Source: Shuttleworthella satelles DSM 14600
Lineage (GTDB): Bacteria; Bacillota; Clostridia; Lachnospirales; Lachnospiraceae
DNA: 64,000 bases
Reading direction: 5' to 3'
Assembly (NCBI RefSeq): GCF_000160115.1
Contig: NZ_GG665866.1
Coordinates: forward strand, 496,001 to 560,000
In this document: positions 1-9,015 of the stretch, piece after piece
Layout: every line of letters begins with the position of its first letter
Position numbering within the stretch: position 1 is the stretch's first letter
The notes under the pieces: model-generated
The model's input: the letters and a program-made list of their open reading frames with translations, nothing else
Told to the model about the DNA's origin: nothing
Databases searched by the model: none
Position numbers and translations under genes: made by a program

Positions 1-393
1 TTGGATCAGCTCAAAGGTGGGCTCCCAGTTGCTCTCTATGCGGCTTTCCATGCGCTGATATGGCCTCGGATACTTTTCCCGGAAGCGAAAGAGTTCCGCA
101 AAGTTAATCCCCCTGGCCTCAACCGGCAGCACACAGAGAATTCCTCTGAGCTTGTCCACAACAGACAGATCCCTGTCATCTAAAATAATCTTCTGATCCT
201 TGGCGACCTGGTCAAAGACATTATCGACCAGGTCCGTCAGTATGGCCTCCTTATCCGAGAAGACCTTATAAATGGTCTTCTTGCTCATAGACAGGCACCT
301 GGCCAGATCATCCATGGTAAATCTGGCTCCTTTTTCCTTGAGTACTTTCAAACTTCCTGTCAGAATTTTACTTCTTACCGCTTTCCTATCCAT
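1..393 (-). CDS. TetR/AcrR-family transcriptional regulator (3' end outside window)
   Basis: The minus strand is open from an ATG at 393 to the window edge, giving 131 residues with no stop. The N-terminus (MDRKAVRSKILTGSLKVL, then FTMDDLARCLSMSKKTIYK) is a typical TetR helix-turn-helix: a first helix, a G-A-RFTM turn, and the recognition helix SMSKKTIYKVFSDKEAIL. A GAGGG ribosome-binding site precedes the ATG by about 5 bases. TetR proteins bind DNA as dimers and are released by a ligand held in the C-terminal domain. That domain is mostly missing here, so the ligand cannot be guessed. The divergent side (394-970) carries only a tiny open frame, so the target may lie beyond the window edge. 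Confidence 0.85.
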   Translation of the reverse strand, partial: MDRKAVRSKILTGSLKVLKEKGARFTMDDLARCLSMSKKTIYKVFSDKEAILTDLVDNVFDQVAKDQKIILDDRDLSVVDKLRGILCVLPVEARGINFAELFRFREKYPRPYQRMESRIESNWEPTFELIQ

Positions 394-970
394 TTTTCCC
401 TCATCCAGAAACATTATCTCAAATATTCGTTTCCTACATTGTACCATCCGAAGATCTGACTGCCCTCTGCATTTTTTGACAAAAAAAATGACAGCCGATT
501 GTGAAATCTGCTGTCGAAAAGGGGGGTATTCAAAATTGGTTGCGGAAGAAATCTCTATGAAAAGGGGGTATTGTCATGAAAGAAAGGGGAACTGCCACAA
601 CCGGGGATATTGCTTCTTTCTGTCCCGTCTTGTTCTCCGGAACAATAGTATCTTACATCTTGGCTTATGCATTGTCAACAGTTTTTATTCGCATTTTTTA
701 TGCATAACATCTAAAAATCTTCTCTTTCTATGTTTGCTTTGCCTCCCCATTTCTCTTCCGCGCAAAATAATATACAATTTCTCCCTGTCTAAATTGTCTA
801 ATATATCCAGTTCCCTCTGATTTTCATCCTTTTTCTGAGGGATAGGCCCATAACAGAACGCAGGCTCTGTGAGGATTAGTAGTCATATCCTTCTCCCATT
901 CTCTCTCTTTTGCTAAAAATAGTACACAGTTTTTGGTCTTCCAAATTGTATAGCATTTCCGGCTCGTGGG
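394..970. other. Gene-poor, AT-rich stretch between tetR and the dlt operon
   Basis: This 577-base stretch has no recognisable large gene. It holds one very short plus-strand frame with a good ribosome-binding site (576-707). Two G-runs, AAGGGGGGTATT near 520 and AAGGGGGTATTG near 562, resemble each other and may be a small duplication. I see no clear terminator behind the dlt operon. Confidence 0.5.
576..707 (+). CDS. Possible small single-span membrane peptide (43 aa)
   Basis: The frame ATG at 576 to TAA at 705-707 encodes 43 residues: a polar N-terminus followed by one hydrophobic segment (LFSGTIVSYILAYALSTVF) and a short basic end. A strong AGGGGG ribosome-binding site sits 7-8 bases before the ATG, which is the main reason to list it. 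It is not recognised as any family. It could equally be the 5' remnant of a larger lost transporter gene. The codon content gives no independent support. Confidence 0.3.
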   Translation: MKERGTATTGDIASFCPVLFSGTIVSYILAYALSTVFIRIFYA

Positions 971-1120
971 TCAGAATGCCGCGTATGTGAATCCAGGCTT
1001 GGCCAGACCGCTGCTGAGAATCAACAAAAGATACAGCACAATCATCAGGGCCAGATAGCTTCCTGTGTACTTCCAGAATTTACGGTCCGTCAATATCTTC
1101 TTAATTTTTATAAAAATCAT
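971..1120 (-). CDS. dltX: DltX-like small membrane protein (49 aa)
   Basis: This 49-residue frame begins inside the last codons of dltD (20-base overlap), with GAGG placed 7 bases before its ATG. It has a basic N-terminus (IKIKKILTDRKFWKY), one membrane span (YLALMIVLYLLLILSSG) and ends in FTYAAF. Known DltX peptides are about 45-50 residues with the same plan and end in a conserved FIYNEF-type motif. That tail is thought to act with the DltB acyltransferase in moving D-alanine across the membrane. DltX normally lies before dltA; here it would be the last gene of the operon. The assignment rests on layout, tail motif and operon context, not on strong sequence identity. Confidence 0.6.
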   Translation of the reverse strand: MIFIKIKKILTDRKFWKYTGSYLALMIVLYLLLILSSGLAKPGFTYAAF

Positions 1121-2291
1121 AGATTGCCTCATTGATATATACCCATCCAAGAGACCAGGGGTGATAGGCATCTGCCAGGAAATAGGGCGTGTACTCATGC
1201 TTGCTCAAGTCTACACACCTGACTCCATAAGCAGCTGCGCTCTTTGCAATTGCCTGATAGGCAGATTCCCGGTTGGCTTGCGGCATCCCGGTCGCGTCAT
1301 ACCAATAACCGCTGATGGGCAGAATGATCACCTGCGTTTGAATCCCCAGCTCCTTTGCCACCTGCAGGAAAAGTTCCAAATCCCCCTTCTCCTTGGCCGA
1401 GGTCCACTGTTCACCCTTATGGATCTGAGTTCCCGCCTGATAGCTCTTCTGATACAGGTTCTTCCAGGACTCATTCTTCACATAGAGGGGATTATCCGAT
1501 TGAGATGCGGTTTCACTGATTGCATCCGCCTTCATCTTCTCCCAATCGACACTGCCATCCTCTGACTGATAGGAATGAACGGTCGCCTCTGTCGGCTCAA
1601 TATTTTTGGCCACCTTATTCGCATTCTTCAGCTTCAGTACCGCTGCGGCAAAATTCTCCCGGTCTCCCCGGTTCGCTGCCAGCAGATCTGCTGTCAACCG
1701 CTCCGTGGCAGATGCATCCTCCGTGGCATAAGCCCGCTGATAGGCCTTGATCCGGTTTGAGAAAGCGATGTCCGAAGATGCCAGCACCATAACCCGGTTG
1801 ATGATCTTCTGCCTGGTTTCGGCGGAAAGGCGGTCATTCTTCAACATGGCCAGATAGGCCGTGTCGGAAAAATGCTGCTTAAAGGCCGTTGAAGCGACCC
1901 CATCTCCGTAGAACCAGGTTGGAGAAGCCAAAAGCGTGACCTTTTTGGGGGATCTGCTCCCATCAATGGCCGCCAGGCTGATCGCATCCTGCAAAGACTG
2001 CACCATCGGATGTCCAACTGTCATGGAATCCACCTGCTGTCTGGCAAACATATGGCTGATATGATAAGGCTCCTCGATCCAGGTTCCCAGTTCGGAAGAA
2101 CCGAAGATGGGCATGGTATCCTCATCCATATTATCTGTCAGAGCGGCCAGCGACTTATTGCGCAAATCGCTGTAGAAAAAGCGAAACCCATCGCCTCCCC
2201 GCAGGCTGATCCGGCTCATCGTCAGATGAAAGCCGGCCAGAAAGAAGACAAAGAGGATCAGCGCCATCAAAAATGCCTGGATTCGTCTCAT
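1101..2291 (-). CDS. dltD: D-alanine transfer protein DltD
   Basis: DltD is a membrane-anchored serine hydrolase-fold protein needed for D-alanylation of teichoic acids at the outer face of the membrane. The 396-residue product has an N-terminal membrane anchor (residues about 5-25), the catalytic-type motif FGSSELG near residue 64, and the C-terminal DAYHPWSLGW motif with Asp and His of the triad. The length fits the family. The start ATG overlaps the dltC stop by 4 bases (ATGA), so the two are translationally coupled. It is the fourth gene of the dltA-B-C-D operon. Confidence 0.95.
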   Translation of the reverse strand: MRRIQAFLMALILFVFFLAGFHLTMSRISLRGGDGFRFFYSDLRNKSLAALTDNMDEDTMPIFGSSELGTWIEEPYHISHMFARQQVDSMTVGHPMVQSLQDAISLAAIDGSRSPKKVTLLASPTWFYGDGVASTAFKQHFSDTAYLAMLKNDRLSAETRQKIINRVMVLASSDIAFSNRIKAYQRAYATEDASATERLTADLLAANRGDRENFAAAVLKLKNANKVAKNIEPTEATVHSYQSEDGSVDWEKMKADAISETASQSDNPLYVKNESWKNLYQKSYQAGTQIHKGEQWTSAKEKGDLELFLQVAKELGIQTQVIILPISGYWYDATGMPQANRESAYQAIAKSAAAYGVRCVDLSKHEYTPYFLADAYHPWSLGWVYINEAIYDFYKN

Positions 2292-2527
2292 GCCTGCTCC
2301 ATCTTTGATTTAACGACAGCGATAATCTTGGCCGGGGTGTCCATCTCCTCTCTGCTGTACTCCGCAGGAGCGATGACCACACCGAAGGCCTCTTCGATTT
2401 CCACCAGAAGTTCCATGTAGCCCAGGGAGTCGATCAGTCCCTCTTCATCAAGATTGATATCCGGGTCTTCCATGACCACCTCGTCCTCACAGATCTCTGC
2501 CAGAATCTCCAGTAATTTTTCTTCCAT
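2288..2527 (-). CDS. dltC: D-alanyl carrier protein
   Basis: This 79-residue acyl-carrier-like protein receives D-alanine from DltA on a phosphopantetheine arm. The attachment serine lies in the motif EGLIDSLGYMEL at about residue 34. The rest is the expected acidic four-helix carrier. It is followed directly by dltD with a 4-base overlap and preceded by a 136-base gap after dltB. That gap contains a possible hairpin (GGAGTG/CACTCC arms near 2576-2601), which might adjust downstream expression. Confidence 0.95.
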   Translation of the reverse strand: MEEKLLEILAEICEDEVVMEDPDINLDEEGLIDSLGYMELLVEIEEAFGVVIAPAEYSREEMDTPAKIIAVVKSKMEQA

Positions 2528-2663
2528 TTCTTACCTGCTTTCTATTCCCCGTAACTTCTGTCTTTGGAGTGCTCTCCCATACAGACACTCCTCATACGGC
2601 CAAACCCAATGATGGAATACACGCACCGTCAAAGTCTTTCCATGCAGTCCTCCATCTCAAATC

Positions 2664-3830
2664 CTATTTTAACTTAATCAAGTCCATAAATCTCCCCGAG
2701 AAGATGAAGAAGCCGAAGAAGACCAGGTGAAAAGTAATCCCCCAGGAGAGAAATTTGAACCATTTTTCTTTCCTGTGCTTCTTGTAGAACTTAGACTTCT
2801 TATGGAAAACTTCCGTCAGCGTCAGGAGCAAACCATGATAGAGACCATAGATCAGATACTGAGGACTTGTCCCGTGCCAGACCCCCATGATCCCCATATT
2901 GATGAAAAAGGCAATGCCTGCCACAGTCAGGCGATTCTTGAATTTCTTTGTCTTCATCAGACCCATGGAGATACGGGAGAAGACAAAATCTCGAAACCAG
3001 TGCGAAAGACTGATGTGCCAGCGATCCCAGAACTCAATAATATCAAGGCTTCGGAAGGGAGCTTTAAAATTCTCCGGGGTCTCTATACCAAAGAGGTAGG
3101 AGGCTCCCACCGCCATGAGAGAGTAGCCTGCGAAATCAAAGAAGAGATAGAAGCCGTAACCATAGAAGTAGACCAGGATATGCTTGGGATCCGTCTTCAT
3201 TCCGAAATTGGTATAGAGATGATAGAAAGCGGCTCCCAGGGCAAATTTATAGATTGCTCCCAGAAGGATCTTCTGCAGACCTCTCCCCGCCAGATCCATA
3301 TAATCCTCTCTCGGAAGAACCCGGTGCATATCTCCGCTAAAACGCTGACTCCGATCAATGGGACCCGAAGTCAACACCGGAAAGAAGAGGTTCATATAGA
3401 GGAAGTCCCATAAGCTCACCCGATCAATCGAACCGTCATAGGTCTGAATGATGATCTGTGTCGATTTAAAAGTCATATAGGACAGGCCCAGGAAGCCAAA
3501 GAGGTGTAGCTGCCAGTTGACCGCCAGAGAGAACTTATAGAGTGCCAAAGGCAGAATCGAAGCAAAAAGGAAGATACGATACAGCCAGGTCTTTCTTCCC
3601 CAGCGCATACGCACAGCCAGATATCCCCGATCCAGTGCATAACCGATGGCCAGAAAAAGGGCCAGAAATGCCAGAGCTCCCGGTTTTTTGCCCATGGCCA
3701 GATAGACGTAGATCAGGGAGACCAGACTCCCATATGGGGCGATTGGTTTTTCCAGATAGCCCAGGATCAATGCCGGCAGGGACAGGGCAATCAGGGAGAG
3801 GAAGAAACTTTGATCAACGAATAATGACAT
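2664..3830 (-). CDS. dltB: D-alanyl transfer membrane O-acyltransferase DltB
   Basis: DltB is the MBOAT-family membrane protein that moves D-alanine from DltC to the outside. The 388-residue product is almost entirely hydrophobic, with about ten or more spans. It carries the MBOAT signatures DRWHISLSHWFRDFVF and, around the catalytic histidine, MGVWHGTSPQYLIYG. Its ATG overlaps the dltA stop by one base (TGATG), which indicates coupling. Length matches the family (about 390). Confidence 0.95.
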   Translation of the reverse strand: MSLFVDQSFFLSLIALSLPALILGYLEKPIAPYGSLVSLIYVYLAMGKKPGALAFLALFLAIGYALDRGYLAVRMRWGRKTWLYRIFLFASILPLALYKFSLAVNWQLHLFGFLGLSYMTFKSTQIIIQTYDGSIDRVSLWDFLYMNLFFPVLTSGPIDRSQRFSGDMHRVLPREDYMDLAGRGLQKILLGAIYKFALGAAFYHLYTNFGMKTDPKHILVYFYGYGFYLFFDFAGYSLMAVGASYLFGIETPENFKAPFRSLDIIEFWDRWHISLSHWFRDFVFSRISMGLMKTKKFKNRLTVAGIAFFINMGIMGVWHGTSPQYLIYGLYHGLLLTLTEVFHKKSKFYKKHRKEKWFKFLSWGITFHLVFFGFFIFSGRFMDLIKLK

Positions 3831-5341
3831 CAGATCAGCTCCTCCAGCGCTTTTTTATCCAGTTTACCGTTCATGGTCATCGGGAAAGAATTCACCAGGA
3901 CCACCTTCTTGGGGACCATATAAGAGGGGATCCGCTCTCCCAGGCTCTGACGAATATACTTGCGTCTGGCATAGGAGCTGTCCCAGCCCTCCTTCTGAAG
4001 AACAAGTGCCGCCAGACTGTGGACCACCCCATCTCTCATCTTTGGCAATACCACAGCCCCATCTACCCCGTCCAGGGTCAAGAGATTCTTCTCGATATCG
4101 CCAAGCTCAATCCGATAGCCATGCAGCTTCACCTGTCCGTCGGCGCGGCCGGAGCAATAGACCATACCGTCTTCTCTCACATAGCCCATGTCTCCGGTCC
4201 GATAGGAAGCAATCCCCTTTTCGTCCAAAAAGAAATGATCCCTGGTCTGTTTCTCATTCCGATAGTAACCGGCAGCGACGGTATCACCATTGATGATCAG
4301 TTCTCCGACCTGCCCCTCGGGCAGGCGCTTTCCCTCCGTATCTACGGCATAAATCTCTGTTTTGTCTTTAGCATATCCGACAGGAAGCAGACTTTCTGTC
4401 TTTAAGATGTCATCCGTAATCTCCGTCGCCGTCACACAGACCGTGGTCTCCGTCGGCCCATAGGTATTGATGATATGGGCATCCGGAAAGCGTTCGCGCA
4501 AGCTGCAAACGGTTCGCGGTGTCAGGGGCTCTCCGCAGAAGAGGAAATGACTGATTCCGGAAAGATGTTTTGCGTCAAAGCAGGGTTCTCCCATAGCCAA
4601 ATCCGCGAAGGAAGGCGTTGACACCCAGTAATTCACTCCATTTTTTCGAATGAACTCCACAGCTGCAGTCACATCTCTGATCAGATCCCGATCCAGGCAG
4701 GCAATGGTGGAACCGGTTGCCAACCCAGTGTATGTGTCCATCACCGACAAGTCAAAGGAGAAGGGAGCCTGGTTCAGAAAAATCCCCCGTCTGCCCTCCA
4801 CCAGACCGGGCGACCAGCTCAGGTAAGCATTCAGATTGGCATGCGTCACCTTGACGCCCTTGGGCTTTCCCGTCGATCCGGAAGTAAAAATCATATAGTG
4901 AATGTCGTCATCTGCCAGGCCCGGCAAAAATTCGGTCTCCTCCGCCGACACAGCCTCCTTAAGACAGATCTCTTCCAGCATGCGCCGGTCCATCTGATGA
5001 ACCCCTCTGAACTCTGCCAGTTCTTCTGCCGCAAGGACAAGGGGGCTTGCCACGGCATGTATGATATCGGCGATGCGGCCGTCCGGCATATTCACGTCCA
5101 TCGGCACATAGGTATGACCGGACAGGGAGCAGGCCAAAAAGCAGACCGGCATCCAGGCACTCTTATGCCCATAGACCGGGATCGGCTGCTTGGGATCCAG
5201 TTCCTCCCCGATAAGGCGAAGGGCAAGGCGACAGCCTCTCTCCCAGAGTTCTCCGTAACTGATCTGTTCTCTTCGGAAGACAAAAGCGGGGCGGCCGGGA
5301 TCCTCTTTGGCAATTGTTTTGATTTCAGTAATTATATCCAT
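3830..5341 (-). CDS. dltA: D-alanine--D-alanyl carrier protein ligase
   Basis: DltA activates D-alanine with ATP and loads it onto DltC in the cytosol. The product is an adenylate-forming enzyme of about 503 residues with the P-loop-like motif YMIFTSGSTGKPKGV, the NTYGPTETTVC motif, the YRTGDMGY motif and the C-terminal catalytic lysine region MTMNGKLDKKAL. The open frame continues upstream to 5431, but the start at 5341 (MDIITEIKTIA) is preferred: AGGTG lies just before it and the length then matches the family. It opens the dlt operon. Confidence 0.95.
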   Translation of the reverse strand: MDIITEIKTIAKEDPGRPAFVFRREQISYGELWERGCRLALRLIGEELDPKQPIPVYGHKSAWMPVCFLACSLSGHTYVPMDVNMPDGRIADIIHAVASPLVLAAEELAEFRGVHQMDRRMLEEICLKEAVSAEETEFLPGLADDDIHYMIFTSGSTGKPKGVKVTHANLNAYLSWSPGLVEGRRGIFLNQAPFSFDLSVMDTYTGLATGSTIACLDRDLIRDVTAAVEFIRKNGVNYWVSTPSFADLAMGEPCFDAKHLSGISHFLFCGEPLTPRTVCSLRERFPDAHIINTYGPTETTVCVTATEITDDILKTESLLPVGYAKDKTEIYAVDTEGKRLPEGQVGELIINGDTVAAGYYRNEKQTRDHFFLDEKGIASYRTGDMGYVREDGMVYCSGRADGQVKLHGYRIELGDIEKNLLTLDGVDGAVVLPKMRDGVVHSLAALVLQKEGWDSSYARRKYIRQSLGERIPSYMVPKKVVLVNSFPMTMNGKLDKKALEELI

Positions 5342-5419
5342 AAATAGCACCTGTTTCCTAAGATATAAGCTTACAGGTTTTGTCCGAAAAGATACAGAGC
5401 TATTTTCGAAACTTTTCCT

Positions 5420-5454
5420 AAAAAAGGCCATACCCTTCCGAGGAAAGGTATGAC
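5420..5454 (-). terminator. Rho-independent terminator after ppdK
   Basis: On the minus strand a GGTCATACCTTTCC / GGAAGGGTATGGCC hairpin is followed at once by six T. It lies between the ppdK stop and the dltA start and separates the two transcripts. Confidence 0.9.
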
Positions 5455-5507
5455 CCCATGAAAATCCATTATACTCTTACGCGCGGCTCAGCAGACCGAC
5501 GATCGGC

Positions 5508-8138
5508 TCAATCCTTCAGAGCGGCCTGTGCTGCTGCCAGACGGGCGATGGGCACACGGAAAGGTGAGCAAGACACATAGTCAAGACCGATCCTGTGGCA
5601 GAACTCGATGGATGAGGGATCACCGCCGTGCTCGCCGCAGATACCCGCATGGAGCTGAGGTCTGGACTTCTTGCCGAGATCGACAGCCATCTCCATCAGC
5701 TTGCCGACGCCGACCTGATCCAGCTTGGCAAAGGGATCAGACTCGAAGATCTTGTTGCTGTAATAGGAATCCAGGAACTTGCCGGCATCATCACGGGAGA
5801 AACCGTAGGTCATCTGGGTCAGGTCATTGGTTCCGAAGCAGAAGAACTCCGCCTGGTTGGCAATCTTGTCTGCTGTCAGAGCAGCTCTGGGGATCTCAAT
5901 CATGGTGCCGACTTCATACTTGAGGTCAGCTCCTGCGGCCGCGATCTCCTTGTCAGCGGTCTCTACAACGATGTTGCGGACAAATGCCAGCTCCTTCTCA
6001 TCGCAAGAGAGGGGAATCATGATCTCAGGTACAAGATTCCAGTCGGGATGCGCCTTGGCTACCTTGATGGCCGCACGGATAACGGCAGTCGTCTGCATGC
6101 GGGCAATCTCGGGATAGGTAATGGCCAGACGAAGTCCTCTGTGACCCATCATGGGGTTGAATTCCTTGAGACCGGCAATGATATCCTTGATCTGCTGTAC
6201 GCTCTTGCCCTGGGTATCAGCCAGCTTCTTGATCTCTTCCTCGGTGTTGGGCACGAACTCATGAAGAGGGGGATCCAGGAAACGGATGGTCACCGGATTG
6301 CCCTCCATAGCCTCATAGAGCTTCTCGAAATCGCCCTGCTGGTAAGGCTCGATCTTCTCAAGAGCCTTCTCTCTCTCCTCAACGGTGTCGGAGCAGATCA
6401 TCTCGCGGAAGGCAGCGATCCTGTCCTCAGCGAAGAACATGTGCTCGGTACGGCAGAGGCCGATACCCTCGGCACCCAGCTCACGGGCCTTGGCCGCATC
6501 TGCGGGCGTATCGGCATTGGTGCGAACCTTCAGCTTGCGGTACTTGTCAGCCCAGGCCATCACGCGGCCGAAGTCTCCGCCGATCTCAGCCTCCTTGGTA
6601 GCGATATCACCCTTGTAGATCTTACCGGTTGTACCATCGAGAGAAATGTAATCTCCCTCATGGAAGGTCTCTCCGCCCAAGGTGAATACCTTGGCCTCCT
6701 CATCGATGACAATATCACCGCAGCCGGATACACAGCAGGTGCCCATTCCGCGGGCAACGACAGCTGCATGTGAGGTCATACCGCCACGAACCGTCAGGAT
6801 ACCCTGAGCGGCATGCATTCCCTCGATATCCTCAGGAGAAGTCTCAAGACGAACCAGGATGACTCTCTCACCTGCGCCGCCGATTCCCTGTGCCTTGGCC
6901 TCGTCCGCGTCGAAGACAACCTTACCTGCGGCAGCACCGGGAGAAGCGGGAAGAGCTGTACCAATCACCTGTCCTGCCTTCAGAGCCTCCGCATCGAAAG
7001 AGGGATGCAGGAGCTGATCCAGGGACTTGGCGTCAATGCGCTTTACTGCGGTCTGCTCGTCAATCTGTCCCTCGTCAACCAGATCACAGGCGATCTTGAT
7101 GGCTGCGGGAGCTGTTCTCTTGCCGTCACGGGTCTGAAGGAAGTAGAGCTTGCCCTCCTCGATGGTGAACTCCATATCCTGCATATCATGGAAGTGGTTC
7201 TCCAGCTTGGTTGCCAGCTCCATGAACTGCTTATAGACTGCGGGCATGGCGTTCTCAAGTGTGGAGATGGGCTGGGGTGTACGAACACCTGCAACGACGT
7301 CCTCACCCTGGGCATTGAGCAGGTACTCGCCGAAAATGCCCTTGGCGCCGGTAGAGGGATTGCGGGTGAAGGCAACGCCGGTACCGGAGGTCTCACCCTT
7401 GTTACCGAATACCATGGTCTGCACATTCACGGCAGTACCCCAGGAACCGGGGATATCGTTCATGCGGCGGTATACGATGGCACGGGGGTTATCCCAAGAA
7501 CGGAATACGGCTAAAACCGCGCCGATCAGCTGCTTTTTGGCCTCCTGGGGGAAGTCCTCTCCCAGCGCATTCTTGTAAATGCCCTTGAAGCGGCGAACCA
7601 ATTCCTTCAGATCATCGACATCCATCTCAACATCATAGGTGATGCCCTTCTTGGCCTTGACGTCATCAATCTCCTTCTCAAAAAGGGACTTGGAGACCTC
7701 CATAACGACATCAGAATACATCTGGATGAAACGGCGATAGGAATCATAGGCGAAGCGCTCATTGTTAGTCTTCTTGGCGAATCCCTCGACAGCGATGTCA
7801 TTTAAGCCCAGGTTCAGAATCGTGTCCATCATACCGGGCATGGACGCGCGGGCACCGGAGCGGACAGATACCAGAAGGGGATCGTTGGGATCACCGAACT
7901 TCTTGCCGTTAATCTCCTCCAGCCAGGCGATGTTCTCATCGATCTGATCCAGGACCTCCTGGGGAAGGCCCTTGCCGTTGTCATAGTAAGCGGTGCAAGC
8001 CTCGGTGGTGATGGTGAATCCCTGAGGGATGGGCATGCCCATGTAAGTCATCTCAGCCAGATTACAGCCCTTACCGCCCAAGAGGTTGCGCATGGACGCG
8101 CGGCCCTCGGTAAACTTGTAGACCCATTTGTTTGCCAT
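5508..8138 (-). CDS. ppdK: Pyruvate, phosphate dikinase
   Basis: The enzyme interconverts pyruvate, ATP and phosphate with phosphoenolpyruvate, AMP and pyrophosphate. In anaerobic Firmicutes it often serves glycolysis or gluconeogenesis. The 876-residue product has the full domain order: N-terminal nucleotide-binding domain (SVRSGARASMPGMMDTILNL at 91-110), the swivelling phosphohistidine domain with GGMTSHAAVVARG (His457), and the C-terminal TIM-barrel with the catalytic cysteine in LHAGICGEHGG. The start is fixed by a strong AGGAGG site. The gene is monocistronic, with its own promoter and terminator. Confidence 0.97.
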   Translation of the reverse strand: MANKWVYKFTEGRASMRNLLGGKGCNLAEMTYMGMPIPQGFTITTEACTAYYDNGKGLPQEVLDQIDENIAWLEEINGKKFGDPNDPLLVSVRSGARASMPGMMDTILNLGLNDIAVEGFAKKTNNERFAYDSYRRFIQMYSDVVMEVSKSLFEKEIDDVKAKKGITYDVEMDVDDLKELVRRFKGIYKNALGEDFPQEAKKQLIGAVLAVFRSWDNPRAIVYRRMNDIPGSWGTAVNVQTMVFGNKGETSGTGVAFTRNPSTGAKGIFGEYLLNAQGEDVVAGVRTPQPISTLENAMPAVYKQFMELATKLENHFHDMQDMEFTIEEGKLYFLQTRDGKRTAPAAIKIACDLVDEGQIDEQTAVKRIDAKSLDQLLHPSFDAEALKAGQVIGTALPASPGAAAGKVVFDADEAKAQGIGGAGERVILVRLETSPEDIEGMHAAQGILTVRGGMTSHAAVVARGMGTCCVSGCGDIVIDEEAKVFTLGGETFHEGDYISLDGTTGKIYKGDIATKEAEIGGDFGRVMAWADKYRKLKVRTNADTPADAAKARELGAEGIGLCRTEHMFFAEDRIAAFREMICSDTVEEREKALEKIEPYQQGDFEKLYEAMEGNPVTIRFLDPPLHEFVPNTEEEIKKLADTQGKSVQQIKDIIAGLKEFNPMMGHRGLRLAITYPEIARMQTTAVIRAAIKVAKAHPDWNLVPEIMIPLSCDEKELAFVRNIVVETADKEIAAAGADLKYEVGTMIEIPRAALTADKIANQAEFFCFGTNDLTQMTYGFSRDDAGKFLDSYYSNKIFESDPFAKLDQVGVGKLMEMAVDLGKKSRPQLHAGICGEHGGDPSSIEFCHRIGLDYVSCSPFRVPIARLAAAQAALKD

Positions 8139-8238
8139 TGAATTTTCCTCCTACAAATCAACTGCTGAAGTGCCCTCTTCACAATCCTCCGAGCGCCACT
8201 TCCATGTTCCAGAGGTTTCCCCTCTGAGCACTGGTAAA

Positions 8239-8266
8239 ATAATAACATACTGACCCGAAAGGTCAA
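8239..8266 (-). promoter_or_regulatory. ppdK promoter with a palindrome over the -35 box
   Basis: Minus strand TTGACC (8266-8261), a 16-base spacer, then TATTAT (8244-8239) with a TG extension just before it. The -35 box is part of a short dyad, TGACC-TTTC-GGGTCA, which could be an operator. Start of transcription would be about 90 bases before the ppdK ATG. Confidence 0.65.
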
Positions 8267-8286
8267 TTGTCTGTACCCTGATCTGT

Positions 8287-8332
8287 ACAAAATGAGGGCA
8301 AAAAGGGAGTTATTTCTCCCATTTTTGCCCTC
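8287..8332 (-). terminator. Terminator after the zinc-ribbon gene
   Basis: Minus strand hairpin GAGGGCAAAAATGGGAG / CTCCCTTTTTGCCCTC with a 6-base loop, followed by ATTTTGT. It stands between the zinc-ribbon gene and the ppdK promoter. Confidence 0.85.
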
Positions 8333-8367
8333 GCTGCCAATCTTGTACCTGTAAAAATACAATTTCC

Positions 8368-8604
8368 TTATTTTGCCCGATAGTCATGGCTCCCCTTGGG
8401 AAGGATCAGCATCTCGCAGTCCGGGCAGTAGTAGCCCCTGCATTTTTCCTTATCTCCAAGCGGATAATCCACATCCCCATATACATGAAGCCGTACAGTC
8501 TCTGTACTCCTCTCCTTCTGCCACCAGACACTACCTAAACACCATGCGCCTGTATAGTTCATGGTTCCGGATTCCATCTCCTTGCCACATGCAGGACATT
8601 TCAT
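8368..8604 (-). CDS. Small zinc-ribbon protein (78 aa)
   Basis: The 78-residue protein starts MKCPACGKEMESG and has a second cysteine pair, YYCPDCEMLILP, near the end. Together they make a CxxC...CxxC zinc ribbon. It resembles the small PF20097-type (DUF6487) proteins, whose function is not known. AGGTG precedes the ATG. It has its own terminator and a likely extended -10 promoter near 8797. No partner gene is evident. Confidence 0.8.
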   Translation of the reverse strand: MKCPACGKEMESGTMNYTGAWCLGSVWWQKERSTETVRLHVYGDVDYPLGDKEKCRGYYCPDCEMLILPKGSHDYRAK

Positions 8605-9015
8605 AGAATCACCTCAATAGATAAAAAAGTGCTCATAACTGACCACTTAACGATAGCCCCCAGTGTCTTTTTAACGTGTCCTCCCTCCAGACAGTCTCTA
8701 TATCGCCCAAGAACTTATTGATCCTGTTTGATATAACTTTCAACACGTTTCATAATAACCTGCACAACACTTCTTTTTCTTTAATCAGCTATGTGGATTA
8801 TAACATATAAATTGTATTTTTTTAAGAACATATTTCAAAGATATTGACAATCAAAAACTTCCGAAACTTCTTTCCGCAATCGATCCAAATAATCATGTCC
8901 TGTCTATGGTAGTTTTTCGTATTCAACCATGTTGGAAGGGCACGTTGAATGGTTACATCAAGCGCTGCAGTCACGCCCGCCAGTAGAACTCCGCCTGGCG
9001 GGCATAACCGCCAAA
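8605..9015. other. AT-rich leader and spacer before the zinc-ribbon gene
   Basis: No convincing gene lies here. On the minus strand there is a TGTTATAAT extended -10 (8797-8802), about 190 bases before the zinc-ribbon ATG. A weak AAGTG/CACTT hairpin followed by T occurs near 8625-8645, within the presumed leader. The part next to 9015 holds the hairpin listed separately. Confidence 0.4.
8975..9003 (-). terminator. GC-rich hairpin after the VanZ-like gene
   Basis: A perfect 9-bp inverted repeat GCCCGCCAG / CTGGCGGGC with an 11-base loop lies 12 bases after the VanZ-like stop. There is no T-run, so termination is only inferred from its position. Confidence 0.4.

Noticed and set aside
272-820. 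182-codon plus-strand frame
   Set aside because: It begins antisense to the tetR gene and continues through AT-rich intergenic DNA; composition and sequence do not look coded.
5628-6773. 381-codon plus-strand open frame
   Set aside because: Antisense to ppdK with no recognisable product.
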